Shown here in pieces: positions 14,100-27,900 of a stretch of 64,000 nt of DNA. Each line of letters opens with the position of its first letter. Within the stretch, counting starts at the first letter, position 1. The DNA lies in contig JAUPFP010000075.1 of the NCBI GenBank assembly GCA_036925085.1, forward strand, positions 186,001 to 250,000. Direction: 5' to 3'. The translations under genes were made by a program, and so were the position numbers. The notes under the pieces are model-generated. The model was not told the origin of the DNA, made no database searches, and saw nothing but the letters and a program-made list of their open reading frames with translations. Source of the DNA: Brachycybe producta (lineage: Eukaryota > Arthropoda > Diplopoda > Playtdesmida > Andrognathidae).

Positions 14100-17000
14100 T
14101 TTAAAAAATAGAAAAAAATTATGCCAACAACACCCAGTATACCCAGGCAGTCACCCATCCAAATACTGACTGGGCCCAATGTTGCTTAACTTTGGTGATA
14201 GGATGAGAACCAGTGTGTTCAACATAGTATGGCCATTGACACCCCAAAATGTACAAGTTCAACTTTCGAAAGATCTAAATAAGTTAACTCTCCACTTCAA
14301 AAAATACTTATTACAGTTAACTATTATTGTGTGCATTTTCAGTTATTTATATAAAATAAGTGTTCAATTTTATCATGCCAGTTATTAATATATGATTCCC
14401 ATTATTTAAAAAATAGAAAAAAATTATGCCAACAACACCCAGTATTCCCAGGCAGTCACCCATCCAAGTACTGACTGGGCCCAATGTTGCTTAACTTTGG
14501 TGATAGGATGAGAACCAGTGTGTTCAACATGGTATGGCTGTTGACACCCCAAAATGTACAAGTTCAACTTTCGAAAGATCTAAATAAGTTAACTCTCCAC
14601 TTCAAAAAAATACTTATTTCAGTTAACTATTATTGTGTGCATTTTCAGTTATTTATATAAAATAAGTGTTCAATTTTATCATGCCAGTTATTAATAGATG
14701 ATTCCCATTATTTAAAAAATGAAAAGAAATACATCAACAACACACAGTATTCCCAGGCAGTCACCAATCCAAGTACTGACTGGGCCCAATGTTGCTTAAC
14801 TTTGGTGATCAGATGAGAACCAGTGTGTTCAACATGGTATGGCCGTTGACACCCCAAAATGTACAAGTTCAACTTTCGAAAGATCTAAATAAGTTAACTC
14901 TCCACTTCAAAAAAATACTTATTACAGTTAACTATTATTGTGTGCATTTTCAGTTGTTTATATAAAATAAGTGTTCAATTTTATCATGTCAGTTATTAAT
15001 AGATGATTCCCATTATTTAAAAAAAAGAAAAAAATTATGCCAACAACACCCAGTATTCCCAGGCAGTCACCCATCCAAATACTGACTGGGCCCAATGTTG
15101 CTTAACTTTGGTGATCGGATGAGAACCAGTGTGTTCAACATAGTATGGCCATTGACACCCCAAAATGTACAAGTTCAACTTTTGAAAGATCTAAATAAGT
15201 TAACTCTCCACTTCAAAAAATACTTATTACAGTTAACTATTATTGTGTGCATTTTCAGTTATTTATATAAAATAAGTGTTCAATTTTATTATGCCAGTTA
15301 TTAATATATGATTCCCATTATTTAAAAAATAGAAAAAAATTATGCCAACAACACCCAGTATTCCCAGGCAGTCACCCATCCAAGTACTGACTGTGCAAAA
15401 TGTTGCTTAACTTTGGTGATAGGATGAGAACCAGTGTGTTCAACATGGTATTTCTGGTGACACCCCAAAATGTACAAGTTCAACTTTCGAAAGATCTAAA
15501 TAAGTTAACTCTCCACTTCAAAAAAAATACTTATTACAGTTAACTATTATTGTGTGCATTTTCAGTTATTTATATAAAATAAGTGTTCAATTTTATCATG
15601 CCAGTTATTAATAGATGATTCCCATTATTTAAAAAATGAAAAGATATACACCAACAACACCCAGTATTCCCAGGCAGTCACCAATCCAAGTACTGACTGG
15701 GCCCAATGTTGCTTAACTTTGGTGATCAGATGAGAACCAGTGTGTTCAACATGGTATGGCCGTTGACACCCGAAAATGTACAAGTTCAACTTTCAAAAAA
15801 TCTAAATAAGTTAACTCTCCACTTCAAAAAATACTTATTACAGTTAACTATTATTGTGTGCATTTTCAGTTATTTATATAAAATAAGTGTTTAATTTTAT
15901 CATGCCAGTTATTAATATATGATTCCCATTATTTAAAAAATAGAAAAAAATTATGCCAACAACACCCAGTATTCCCAGGCAGTCACCCATCCAATTACTG
16001 ACTGGGCCCAATGTTGCTTAACTTTGGTGACCGGATGAGAACCAGTGTGTTCAACATGGTATGGCCATTGACACCCCAAAATGTACAAGTTCAACTTTCG
16101 AAAGATCTAAATAAGTTAACTCTCCACTTCAAAAAATACTTATTACAGTTAACTATTATTGTGTGCATTTTCAGTTATTTATATAAAATAAGTGTTCAAT
16201 TTTATCATGCCAGTTATTAATATATGATTCCCATTATTTAAAAAATAGAAAAAAATTATGCCAACAACAACCAGTATTCCCAGGCAGTCACCCATCTAAG
16301 TACTGACTGGGCCCAATGTTGCTTAACTTTGGTGATCGGATGAGAACTAGCGTGTTCAACATGGTATGGCCGTTGACACCCCAAAATGTACAAGTTCAAC
16401 TTTCGAAAGATCTAAATAAGTTAACTCTCCACTTCAAAAAATACTTATTACAGTTAACTATTATTGTGTGCATTTTCAGTTATTTATATAAAATAAGTGG
16501 TCAATTTTATCATGCCAGTTATTAATATATGATTCCCATTATTTAAAAAATAGAAAAAAATTATGCCAACAACACCCAGTATTTCCAGGCAGTCACCCAT
16601 CCAAGTACTGACTGGGCCCAATGTTGATTAACTTTGGTGATCGGATGAGAACCAGTGTGTTCAACATGGTATGGCCGTTGACACCCCAAAATGTACAAGT
16701 TCAACTTTCGAAAGATCTAAATAAGTTAACTCTCCACTTCAAAAAAATACTTATTACAGTTAACTATTATTGTGTGCATTTTCAGTTATTTATATAAAAT
16801 AAGTGTTCAATTTTATCATGCCAGTTATTAATAGATGATTAACATCATTTAAAAAATGAAAAGAAATACACCAACAACACCCAGTATTCCCAGGCAGTCA
16901 CCAATCCAAGTACTGACTGTGCCCAATGTTGCTTAACTTTGGTGATCAGATGAGAACCAGTGTGTTCAACATGGTATAGCCGTTGACACCCCAAAAAGTA

Positions 17001-20000
17001 CAAGTTCAACTTTCGAAAGATCTAAATAAGTTAACTCTCCACTTCAAAAAAATACTTATTACAGTTAACTATTATTGTGTGCATTTTCAGTTATTTATAT
17101 AAAATACGTGTTCAATTTTATCATGCCAGTTATTAATAGATGATTCCCATTATTTAATAAATGAAAAGAAATACACCAACAACACCCAGTATTCCCAGGC
17201 AGTCACCCATCCAAGTACTGACTGGGCCCAATGTTGCTTAACTTTGGTGATTGGATGAGAACCAATGTGTTCAACATGGTATGGCCGTTGACACCCCAAA
17301 GTGTACAAGTTCAACTTTCGAAAGATCTAAATAAGTTAACTCTCCACTTCAAAAAATACTTATTAAAGTTTACTATTATTGTGTGCATTTTCAGTTTTTA
17401 TATAAAATAAGTGTTCAATTTTATCATGCCAGTTATTAATAGATGATTCCCATTATTTAAAAAATGAAAAGAAATACACCAACAACACACAGTATTCCCA
17501 GGCAGTCACCCATCCAAGTACTGACTGGGCCCAATGTTGCTTAACTTTGGTGATCAGATGAGAACCAGTGTGTTCAACATGGTATGGCCGTTGACACCTC
17601 AAAATGTACAAGTTCAACTTTCGAAAGATCTAAATAAGTTAACTCTCCACTTCCAAAAAATACTTATTACAGTTAACTATTATTGTGTGCATTTTCAGTT
17701 ATTTATATAAAATAAGTGTTCAATTTTATCATGCCAGTTATTAATATATGATTCCCATTATTTAAAAAATAGAAAAAAATTATGCCAACAACACCCAGTA
17801 TTCCCAGGCAGTCACCCATCCAATTACTGACTGGGCCCAATGTTGCTTAACTTTGGTGACCGGATGAGAACCAGTGTGTTCAACATGGTATGGCCGTTGA
17901 CACCCCAAAATGTACAAGTTCAACTTTCGAAAGATCTAAATAAGTTAACTCTCCACTTCAAAAAATACTTATTACAGTTAACTATTATTGTGTGCATTTT
18001 CAGTTATTTATATAAAATAAGTGTTCAATTTTATCATGCCAGTTATTAATATATGATTCCCATTATTTAAAAAATGAAAAGAAATACACCAACAACACAC
18101 AGTATTCCCAGGCAGTCACCAATCCAAGTACTGACTGGGCCCAATGTTGCTTAACTTTGGTGATCAGATGAGAACCAGTGTGTTCAACATGGTATGGCCA
18201 TTGACACCCCAAAAAGTACAAGTTCAACTTTCGAAAGATCTAAATAAGTTAACTCTCCACTTCAAAAAAATACTTATTACAGTTAACTATTATTGTGTGC
18301 ATTTTCAGTTGTTTATATAAAATAAGTGTTCAATTTTATCATGCCAGTTATTAATAGATGATTCCCATTATTTAAAAAATAGAAAAAACTTATGCCAACA
18401 ACACCCAGTATTCCCAGGCAGTCACCCATCCAAATACTGACTGGGCCCAATGTTGCTTAACTTTGGTGATCGGATGAGAACCAGTGTGTTCAACATAGTA
18501 TGGCCATTGACACCCCAAAATGTACAAGTTCAACTTTTGAAAGATCTAAATAAGTTAACTCTCCACTTCAAAAAATACTTATTACAGTTAACTATTATTG
18601 TGTGCATTTTCAGTTATTTATATAAAATAAGTGTTCAATTTTATTATGCCAGTTATTAATATATGATTCCCATTATTTAAAAAGTAGAAAAAAATTATGC
18701 CAACAACACCCAGTATTCCCAGGCAGTCACCCATCCAAGTACTGACTGGGCAAAATGTTGCTTAACTTTGGTGATAGGATGAGAACCAGTGTGTTCAACA
18801 TGGTATTTCTGGTGACACCCCAAAATGTACAAGTTCAACTTTCGAAAGATCTAAATAAGTTAACTCTCCACTTCAAAAAAATACTTATTACAGTTAACTA
18901 TTATTGTGTGCATTTTCAGTTATTTATATAAAATAAGTGTTCAATTTTATCATGCCAGTTATTAATAGATGATTCCCATTATTTAAAAAATGAAAAGAAA
19001 TACACCAACAACACCCAGTATTCCCAGGCAGTCACCCATCCAAGTACTGACTGGGCCCAATGTTGCTTAACTTTGGTGATCAGATGAGAACCAGTGTGTT
19101 CAACATGGTATGGCCGTTGACGCCCCAAAATGTACAAGTTCAACTTTCGAAAGATCTAAATAAGTTAACTCTCCACTTCCAAAAAATACTTATTACAGTT
19201 AACTATTATTGTGTGCATTTTCAGTTATTTATATAAAATAAGTGTTCAATTTTATCATGCCAGTTATTAATATATGATTCCCATTATTTAAAAAATAGAA
19301 AAAAATTATGCCAACAACACCCAGTATTCCCAGGCAGTCACCCATCCAAATACTGACTGGGCCCAATGTTGCTTAACTTTGGTGATATTATGAGAACCAG
19401 TGTGTTCAACATAGTATGGCCATTGACACCCCAAAATGTACAAGTTCAACTTTCGAAAGATCTAAATAAGTTAACTCTCCACTTCAAAAAATACTTATTA
19501 CAGTTAACTATTATTGTGTGCATTTTCAGTTATTTATATAAAATAAGTGTTCAATTTTATCATGCCAGTTATTAATATATGATTCCCATTATTTAAAAAA
19601 TAGAAAAAAATTATGCCAACAACACCCAGTATTCCCAGGCAGTCACCCATCCAAGTACTGACTGGGCCCAATGTTGCTTAACTTTGGTGATAGGATGAGA
19701 ACCAGTGTGTTCAACATGGTATGGCTGTTGACACCCCAAAATGTACAAGTTCAACTTTCGAAAGATCTAAATAAGTTAACTCTCCACTTCAAAAAAATAC
19801 TTATTTCAGTTAACTATTATTGTGTGCATTTTCAGTTATTTATATAAAATAAGTGTTCAATTTTATCATGCCAGTTATTAATAGATGATTCCCATTATTT
19901 AAAAAATGAAAAGAAATACACCAACAACACACAGTATTCCCAGGCAGTCACCAATCCAAGTACTGACTGGGCCCAATGTTGCTTAACTTTGGTGATCAGA

Positions 20001-23000
20001 TGAGAACCAGTGTGTTCAACATGGTATGGCCGTTGACACCCCAAAAAGTACAAGTTCAACTTTCGAAAGATCTAAATAAGTTAACTCTCCACTTCAAAAA
20101 AATACTTATTACAGTTAACTATTATTGTGTGCATTTTCAGTTGTTTATATAAAATAAGTGTTCAATTTTATCATGCCAGTTATTAATAGATGATTCCCAT
20201 TATTTAAAAAATAGAAAAAAATTATGCCAACAACACCCAGTATTCCCAGGCAGTCACCCATCCAAATACTGACTGGGCCCAATGTTGCTTAACTTTGGTG
20301 ATCGGATGAGAACCAGTGTGTTCAACATAGTATGGCCATTGACACCCCAAAATGTACAAGTTCAACTTTTGAAAGATCTAAATAAGTTAACTCTCCACTT
20401 CAAAAAATACTTATTACAGTTAACTATTATTGTGTGCATTTTCAGTTATTTATATAAAATAAGTGTTCAATTTTATTATGCCAGTTATTAATATATGATT
20501 CCCATTATTTAAAAAGTAGAAAAAAATTATGCCAACAACACCCAGTATTCCCAGGCAGTCACCCATCCAAGTACTGACTGGGCAAAATGTTGCTTAACTT
20601 TGGTGATAGGATGAGAACCAGTGTGTTCAACATGGTATTTCTGGTGACACCCCAAAATGTACAAGTTCAACTTTCGAAAGATCTAAATAAGTTAACTCTC
20701 CACTTCAAAAAAATACTTATTACAGTTAACTATTATTGTGTGCATTTTCAGTTATTTATATAAAATAAGTGTTCAATTTTATCATGCCAGTTATTAATAG
20801 ATGATTCCCATTATTTAAAAAATGAAAAGAAATACACCAACAACACCCAGTATTCCCAGGCAGTCACCCATCCAAGTACTGACTGGGCCCAATGTTGCTT
20901 AACTTTGGTGATCAGATGAGAACCAGTGTGTTCAACATGGTATGGCCGTTGACACCCCAAAATGTACAAGTTCAACTTTCGAAAGATCTAAATAAGTTAA
21001 CTCTCCACTTCCAAAAAATACTTATTACAGTTAACTATTATTGTGTGCATTTTCAGTTATTTATATAAAATAAGTGTTCAATTTTATCATGCCAGTTATT
21101 AATATATGATTCCCATTATTTAAAAAATAGAAAAAAATTATGCCAACAACACCCAGTATTCCCAGGCAGTCACCCATCCAAATACTGACTGGGCCCAATG
21201 TTGCTTAACTTTGGTGATCGGATGAGAACCAGTGTGTTCAACATAGTATGGCCATTGACACCCCAAAATGTACAAGTTCAACTTTTGAAAGATCTAAATA
21301 AGTTAACTCTCCACTTCAAAAAATACTTATTACAGTTAACTATTATTGTGTGCATTTTCAGTTATTTATATAAAATAAGTGTTCAATTTTATTATGCCAG
21401 TTATTAATATATGATTCCCATTATTTAAAAAGTAGAAAAAAATTATGCCAACAACACCCAGTATTCCCAGGCAGTCACTCATCCAAGTACTGACTGGGCA
21501 AAATGTTGCTTAATTTTGGTGATAGGATGAGAACCAGTGTGTTCAACATGGTATTTCTGGTGACACCCCAAAATGTACAAGTTCAACTTTCGAAAGATCT
21601 AAATAAGTTAACTCTCCACTTCAAAAAAATACTTATTACAGTTAACTATTATTGTGTGCATTTTCAGTTATTTATATAAAATAAGTGTTCAATTTTATCA
21701 TGCCAGTTATTAATAGATGATTCCCATTATTTAAAAAATGAAAAGAAATACACCAACAACACCCAGTATTCCCAGGCAGTCACCCATCCAAGTACTGACT
21801 GGGCCCAATGTTGCTTAACTTTGGTGATCAGATGAGAACCAGTGTGTTCAACATGGTATGGCCGTTGACGCCCCAAAATGTACAAGTTCAACTTTCGAAA
21901 GATCTAAATAAGTTAACTCTCCACTTCCAAAAAATACTTATTACAGTTAACTATTATTGTGTGCATTTTCAGTTATTTATATAAAATAAGTGTTCAATTT
22001 TATCATGCCAGTTATTAATATATGATTCCCATTATTTAAAAAATAGAAAAAAATTATGCCAACAACACCCAGTATTCCCAGGCAGTCACCCATCCAAATA
22101 CTGACTGGGCCCAATGTTGCTTAACTTTGGTGATATTATGAGAACCAGTGTGTTCAACATAGTATGGCCATTGACACCCCAAAATGTACAAGTTCAACTT
22201 TCGAAAGATCTAAATAAGTTAACTCTCCACTTCAAAAAATACTTATTACAGTTAACTATTATTGTGTGCATTTTCAGTTATTTATATAAAATAAGTGTTC
22301 AATTTTATCATGCCAGTTATTAATATATGATTCCCATTATTTAAAAAATAGAAAAAAATTATGCCAACAACACCCAGTATTCCCAGGCAGTCACCCATCC
22401 AAGTACTGACTGGGCCCAATGTTGCTTAACTTTGGTGATAGGATGAGAACCAGTGTGTTCAACATGGTATGGCTGTTGACACCCCAAAATGTACAAGTTC
22501 AACTTTCGAAAGATCTAAATAAGTTAACTCTCCACTTCAAAAAAATACTTATTTCAGTTAACTATTATTGTGTGCATTTTCAGTTATTTATATAAAATAA
22601 GTGTTCAATTTTATCATGCCAGTTATTAATAGATGATTCCCATTATTTAAAAAATGAAAAGAAATACACCAACAACACACAGTATTCCCAGGCAGTCACC
22701 AATCCAAGTACTGACTGGGCCCAATGTTGCTTAACTTTGGTGATCAGATGAGAACCAGTGTGTTCAACATGGTATGGCCGTTGACACCCCAAAAAGTACA
22801 AGTTCAACTTTCGAAAGATCTAAATAAGTTAACTCTCCACTTCAAAAAAATACTTATTACAGTTAACTATTATTGTGTGCATTTTCAGTTGTTTATATAA
22901 AATAAGTGTTCAATTTTATCATGCCAGTTATTAATAGATGATTCCCATTATTTAAAAAATAGAAAAAAATTATGCCAACAACACCCAGTATTCCCAGGCA

Positions 23001-24960
23001 GTCACCCATCCAAATACTGACTGGGCCCAATGTTGCTTAACTTTGGTGATCGGATGAGAACCAGTGTGTTCAACATAGTATGGCCATTGACACCCCAAAA
23101 TGTACAAGTTCAACTTTTGAAAGATCTAAATAAGTTAACTCTCCACTTCAAAAAATACTTATTACAGTTAACTATTATTGTGTGCATTTTCAGTTATTTA
23201 TATAAAATAAGTGTTCAATTTTATTATGCCAGTTATTAATATATGATTCCCATTATTTAAAAAGTAGAAAAAAATTATGCCAACAACACCCAGTATTCCC
23301 AGGCAGTCACCCATCCAAGTACTGACTGGGCAAAATGTTGCTTAACTTTGGTGATAGGATGAGAACCAGTGTGTTCAACATGGTATTTCTGGTGACACCC
23401 CAAAATGTACAAGTTCAACTTTCGAAAGATCTAAATAAGTTAACTCTCCACTTCAAAAAAATACTTATTACAGTTAACTATTATTGTGTGCATTTTCAGT
23501 TATTTATATAAAATAAGTGTTCAATTTTATCATGCCAGTTATTAATAGATGATTCCCATTATTTAAAAAATGAAAAGAAATACACCAACAACACCCAGTA
23601 TTCCCAGGCAGTCACCCATCCAAGTACTGACTGGGCCCAATGTTGCTTAACTTTGGTGATCAGATGAGAACCAGTGTGTTCAACATGGTATGGCCGTTGA
23701 CACCCCAAAATGTACAAGTTCAACTTTCGAAAGATCTAAATAAGTTAACTCTCCACTTCCAAAAAATACTTATTACAGTTAACTATTATTGTGTGCATTT
23801 TCAGTTATTTATATAAAATAAGTGTTCAATTTTATCATGCCAGTTATTAATATATGATTCCCATTATTTAAAAAATAGAAAAAAATTATGCCAACAACAC
23901 CCAGTATTCCCAGGCAGTCACCCATCCAAGTACTGACTGGGCCCAATGTTGCTTAACTTTGGTGATAGGATGAGAACCAGTGTGTTCAACATGGTATGGC
24001 TGTTGACACCCCAAAATGTACAAGTTCAACTTTCGAAAGATCTAAATAAGTTAACTCTCCACTTCAAAAAAATACTTATTTCAGTTAACTATTATTGTGT
24101 GCATTTTCAGTTATTTATATAAAATAAGTGTTCAATTTTATCATGCCAGTTATTAATAGATGATTCCCATTATTTAAAAAATGAAAAGAAATACACCAAC
24201 AACACACAGTATTCCCAGGCAGTCACCAATCCAAGTACTGACTGGGCCCAATGTTGCTTAACTTTGGTGATCAGATGAGAACCAGTGTGTTCAACATGGT
24301 ATGGCCGTTGACACCCCAAAAAGTACAAGTTCAACTTTCGAAAGATCTAAATAAGTTAACTCTCCACTTCAAAAAAATACTTATTACAGTTAACTATTAT
24401 TGTGTGCATTTTCAGTTGTTTATATAAAATAAGTGTTCAATTTTATCATGCCAGTTATTAATAGATGATTCCCATTATTTAAAAAATAGAAAAAAATTAT
24501 GCCAACAACACCCAGTATTCCCAGGCAGTCACCCATCCAAATACTGACTGGGCCCAATGTTGCTTAACTTTGGTGATATTATGAGAACCAGTGTGTTCAA
24601 CATAGTATGGCCATTGACACCCAAAATGTACAAGTTCAACTTTCGAAAGATCTAAATAAGTTAACTCTCCACTTCAAAAAATACTTATTACAGTTAACTA
24701 TTATTGTGTGCATTTTCAGTTATTTATATAAAATAAGTGTTCAATTTTATCATGCCAGTTATTAATATATGATTCCCATTATTTAAAAAATAGAAAAAAA
24801 TTATGCCAACAACACCCAGTATTCCCAGGCAGTCACCCATCCAAGTACTGACTGGGCCCAATGTTGCTTAACTTTGGTGATAGGATGAGAACCAGTGTGT
24901 TCAACATGGTATTTCTGGTGACACCCCAAAATGTACAAGTTCAACTTTCGAAAGATCTAA
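14100..24960. repeat. 916 bp trimer family; 2,748 bp a-b-a super-repeat in 18.4-24.0 kb
   Basis: Landmarks at 18450, 19366, 20282, 21198, 22114 and 23030 are each 916 bp apart (three monomers). Two trimer types are visible. Type a begins with a unit with ATAGTATGG and CTTTTGAAAG, followed by a unit with GGGCAAAATG and GTATTTCTGG. Type b begins with a unit with GATATTATGAG, followed by one with GGCTGTTG and TATTTCAG. The order is a b a a b a, so the larger unit is 2,748 bp, repeated twice. Related trimers appear at 14179 and 15095 and, rearranged, at 23946-24960. Confidence 0.85.
18697..18816 (-). pseudogene. 5S-like unit with damaged 5' end, amplified in the trimer
   Basis: This unit carries GGTATTTCTGGTGAC where normal units have GGTATGGCCGTTGAC. 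On the 5S strand the first 15 nt become GTCACCAGAAATACC, which removes most pairing of helix I and the conserved GGCCATACC start. It also has GGGCAAAATG in place of GGGCCCAATG, which changes the helix II/IV junction. It should not give a normal 5S RNA, yet it has been copied repeatedly (about 15400, 18755, 20590, 21505, 23335; the 5' change alone also near 24910). Confidence 0.7.
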
Positions 24961-27900
24961 ATAAGTTAACTCTCCACTTCAAAAAAATACTTATTTCAGT
25001 TAACTATTATTGTGTGCATTTTCAGTTATTTATATAAAATAAGTGTTCAATTTTATCATGCCAGTTATTAATAGATGATTCCCAATATTTAAAAAATGAA
25101 AAGAAATACACCAACAACACCCAGTATTCCCAGGCAGTCACCAATCCAAGTACTGACTGGGCCCAATGTTGCTTAACTTTGGTGATCAGATGAGAACCAG
25201 TGTGTTCAACATGGTACGGCCGTTGACACCCGAAAATGTACAAGTTCAACTTTCGAAAGATCTAAATAAGTTAACTCTCCACTTCAAAAAATACTTATTA
25301 CAGTTAACTATTATTGTGTGCATTTTCAGTTATTTATATAAAATAAGTGTTCAATTTTATCATGCCAGTTATTAATATATGATTCCCATTATTTAAAAAA
25401 TACAAAAAAAATTATGCCAACAAGACACAGTATTCCCAGGCAGTCACCCATCCAAGTACTGACTGGGCCCAATGTTGCTTCACATTGGTGATCAGATGAG
25501 AACCAGTGTGTTCAACATGGTATAGCCGTTGACACCCCAAAATGTACAAGTTCAACTTTCGAAAGATCTAAATAAGTTAACTCTCCACTTCCAAAAAAAT
25601 ACTTATTACAGTTAACTATTATTGTGTGCATTTTCAGTTATTTATATAAAATAAGTGTTCAATTTTATCATGCCAGTTATTAATAGATGATTCCCATTAT
25701 TTAAAAAAATGAAAAGAAATACACCAACAACACCCAGTATTCCTAGGCAGTCACCCATCCAAGTACTGACTGGGCCCAATGTTGCTTAACTTTGGTGATC
25801 GGATGAGAACCTGTGTGTTCAACATGGTATGGCCGTTGACATCCCAAAATGTACAAGTCTAACTTTCGAAAGATCTAAATAAGTTAACTCTCCACTTCAA
25901 AAAATACTTATTACAGTTAACTATTATTGTGTGCATTTTCAGTTATTTATATAAAATAAGTGTTCAATTTTATCATGCCAGTTATTAATAGATGATTCCC
26001 ATTATTTAAAAAATGAAAAGAAATACACCAACAATACCCAGTATTCCCAGGCAGTCCCCATCCAAGTACTGACTGGGCCCAATGTTGCTTAACTTTGGTG
26101 ATCGGATGAGAACCAGTGTGTTCAACATGATATGGCCGTTGACACCCCAAAATGTACAAGTTCAACTTTCGAAAGATCTAAATAAGTTAACTCTCCACTT
26201 CAAAAAATACTTATTACAGTTAACTATTATTGTGTGCATTTTCAGTTATTTATATAAAATAAGTGTTCAATTTTATCATGCCAGTTATTAATAGACGATT
26301 CCCATTATTTAAAAAATGAAAAGAAATACACCAACAATACCCAGTATTCCCAGGCAGTCCCCATCCAAGTACTGACTGGGCCCAATGTTGCTTAACTTTG
26401 GTGATTAGATGAGAACCAGTGTGTTCAACATGGTATGGCCGTTGACACCCCAAAATGTACAAGTTCAACTTTCGAAAGATCTAAATAAGTTAACTCTCCA
26501 CTTCAAAAAATACTTATTACAGTTAACTATTATTGTGTGCATTTTCAGTTATTTATATAAAATAAGTGTTGAATTTTATTATGCCAGTTATTAATAGATG
26601 ATTCCCATTATTTAATAAATGAAAAGAAATACACCAACAACACCCAGTATTGCCAGGCAGTCACCCATCCAAGTACTGACTGGGCCCAATGTTGCTTAAC
26701 TTTGGTGATTGGATGAGAACCAATGTGTTCAACATGGTATGGCCGTTGACACCCCAAAATGTACAAGTTCAACTTTCGAAAGATCTAAATAAGTTAACTC
26801 TCCACTTCAAAAAATACTTATTACAGTTAACTATTATTGTGTGCATTTTCAGTTATTTATATAAAATAAGTGTTCAATTTTATCATGCCAGTTATTAATA
26901 GATGATTCCCATTATTTAAAAAATGAAAAGAAATACACCAACAACACCCAGTATTCCCAGGCAGTCACCCATCCAAGTACTGACTGGGCCCAATGTTGCT
27001 TAACTTTGGTGATCAGATGAGAACCAGTGTGTTCAACATGGTATGGCCGTTGACACCCCAAAATGTACAAGTTCAACTTTCGAAAGATCTAAATAAGTTA
27101 ACTCTCCACTTCAAAAAATACTTATTACAGTTAACTATCATTGTGTGCATTTTCTGTTATTTATATAAAATAAGTGTTCAATTTTATCATGCCAGTTATT
27201 AGTATATGATTTCCATTATTTAAAAAATAGAAAAAAATTATGCCAACAACACCCAGTATTCCCAGGCAGTCACCCATCCAAGTACTGACTGGGCCCAATG
27301 TTGCTTAACTTTGGTGATCGGATGAGAACCAGTGTGTTCAACATAGTATGGCCGTTGACACCCCAAAATGTACAAGTTCAACATTCGAAAGATCTAAATA
27401 AGTTAACTCTCCACTTCAAAAAATACTTATTACAGTTAACTATTATTGTGTGCATTTTCAGTTATTTATATAAAATAAGTGTTCAATTTTATCATGCCAG
27501 TTATTAATAGATGATTCCCAATATTTAAAAAATGAAAAAAAATACACCAACAACACCCAGTATTCCCAGGCAGTCACCAATCCAAGTACTGACTGGGCCC
27601 AATGTTGCTTAACTTTGGTGATCAGATGAGAACCAGTGTGTTCAACATGGTATGGCCGTTGACACCCCAAAATGTACAAGTTCAACTTTCGAAAGATCTA
27701 AATAAGTTAACTCTCCACTTCAAAAAATACTTATTACAGTTAACTATCATTGTGTGCATTTTCTGTTATTTATATAAAATAAGTGTTCAATTTTATCATG
27801 CCAGTTATTAGTATATGATTTCCATTATTTAAAAAATAGAAAAAAATTATGCCAACAACACCCAGTATTCCCAGGCAGTCACCCATCCAAGTACTGACTG

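Noticed and set aside
25022-25249. Minus-strand frames of 61-82 codons within the array
   Set aside because: They read through spacer and 5S-like sequence, mostly without conserved starts, and vary with A-run length.
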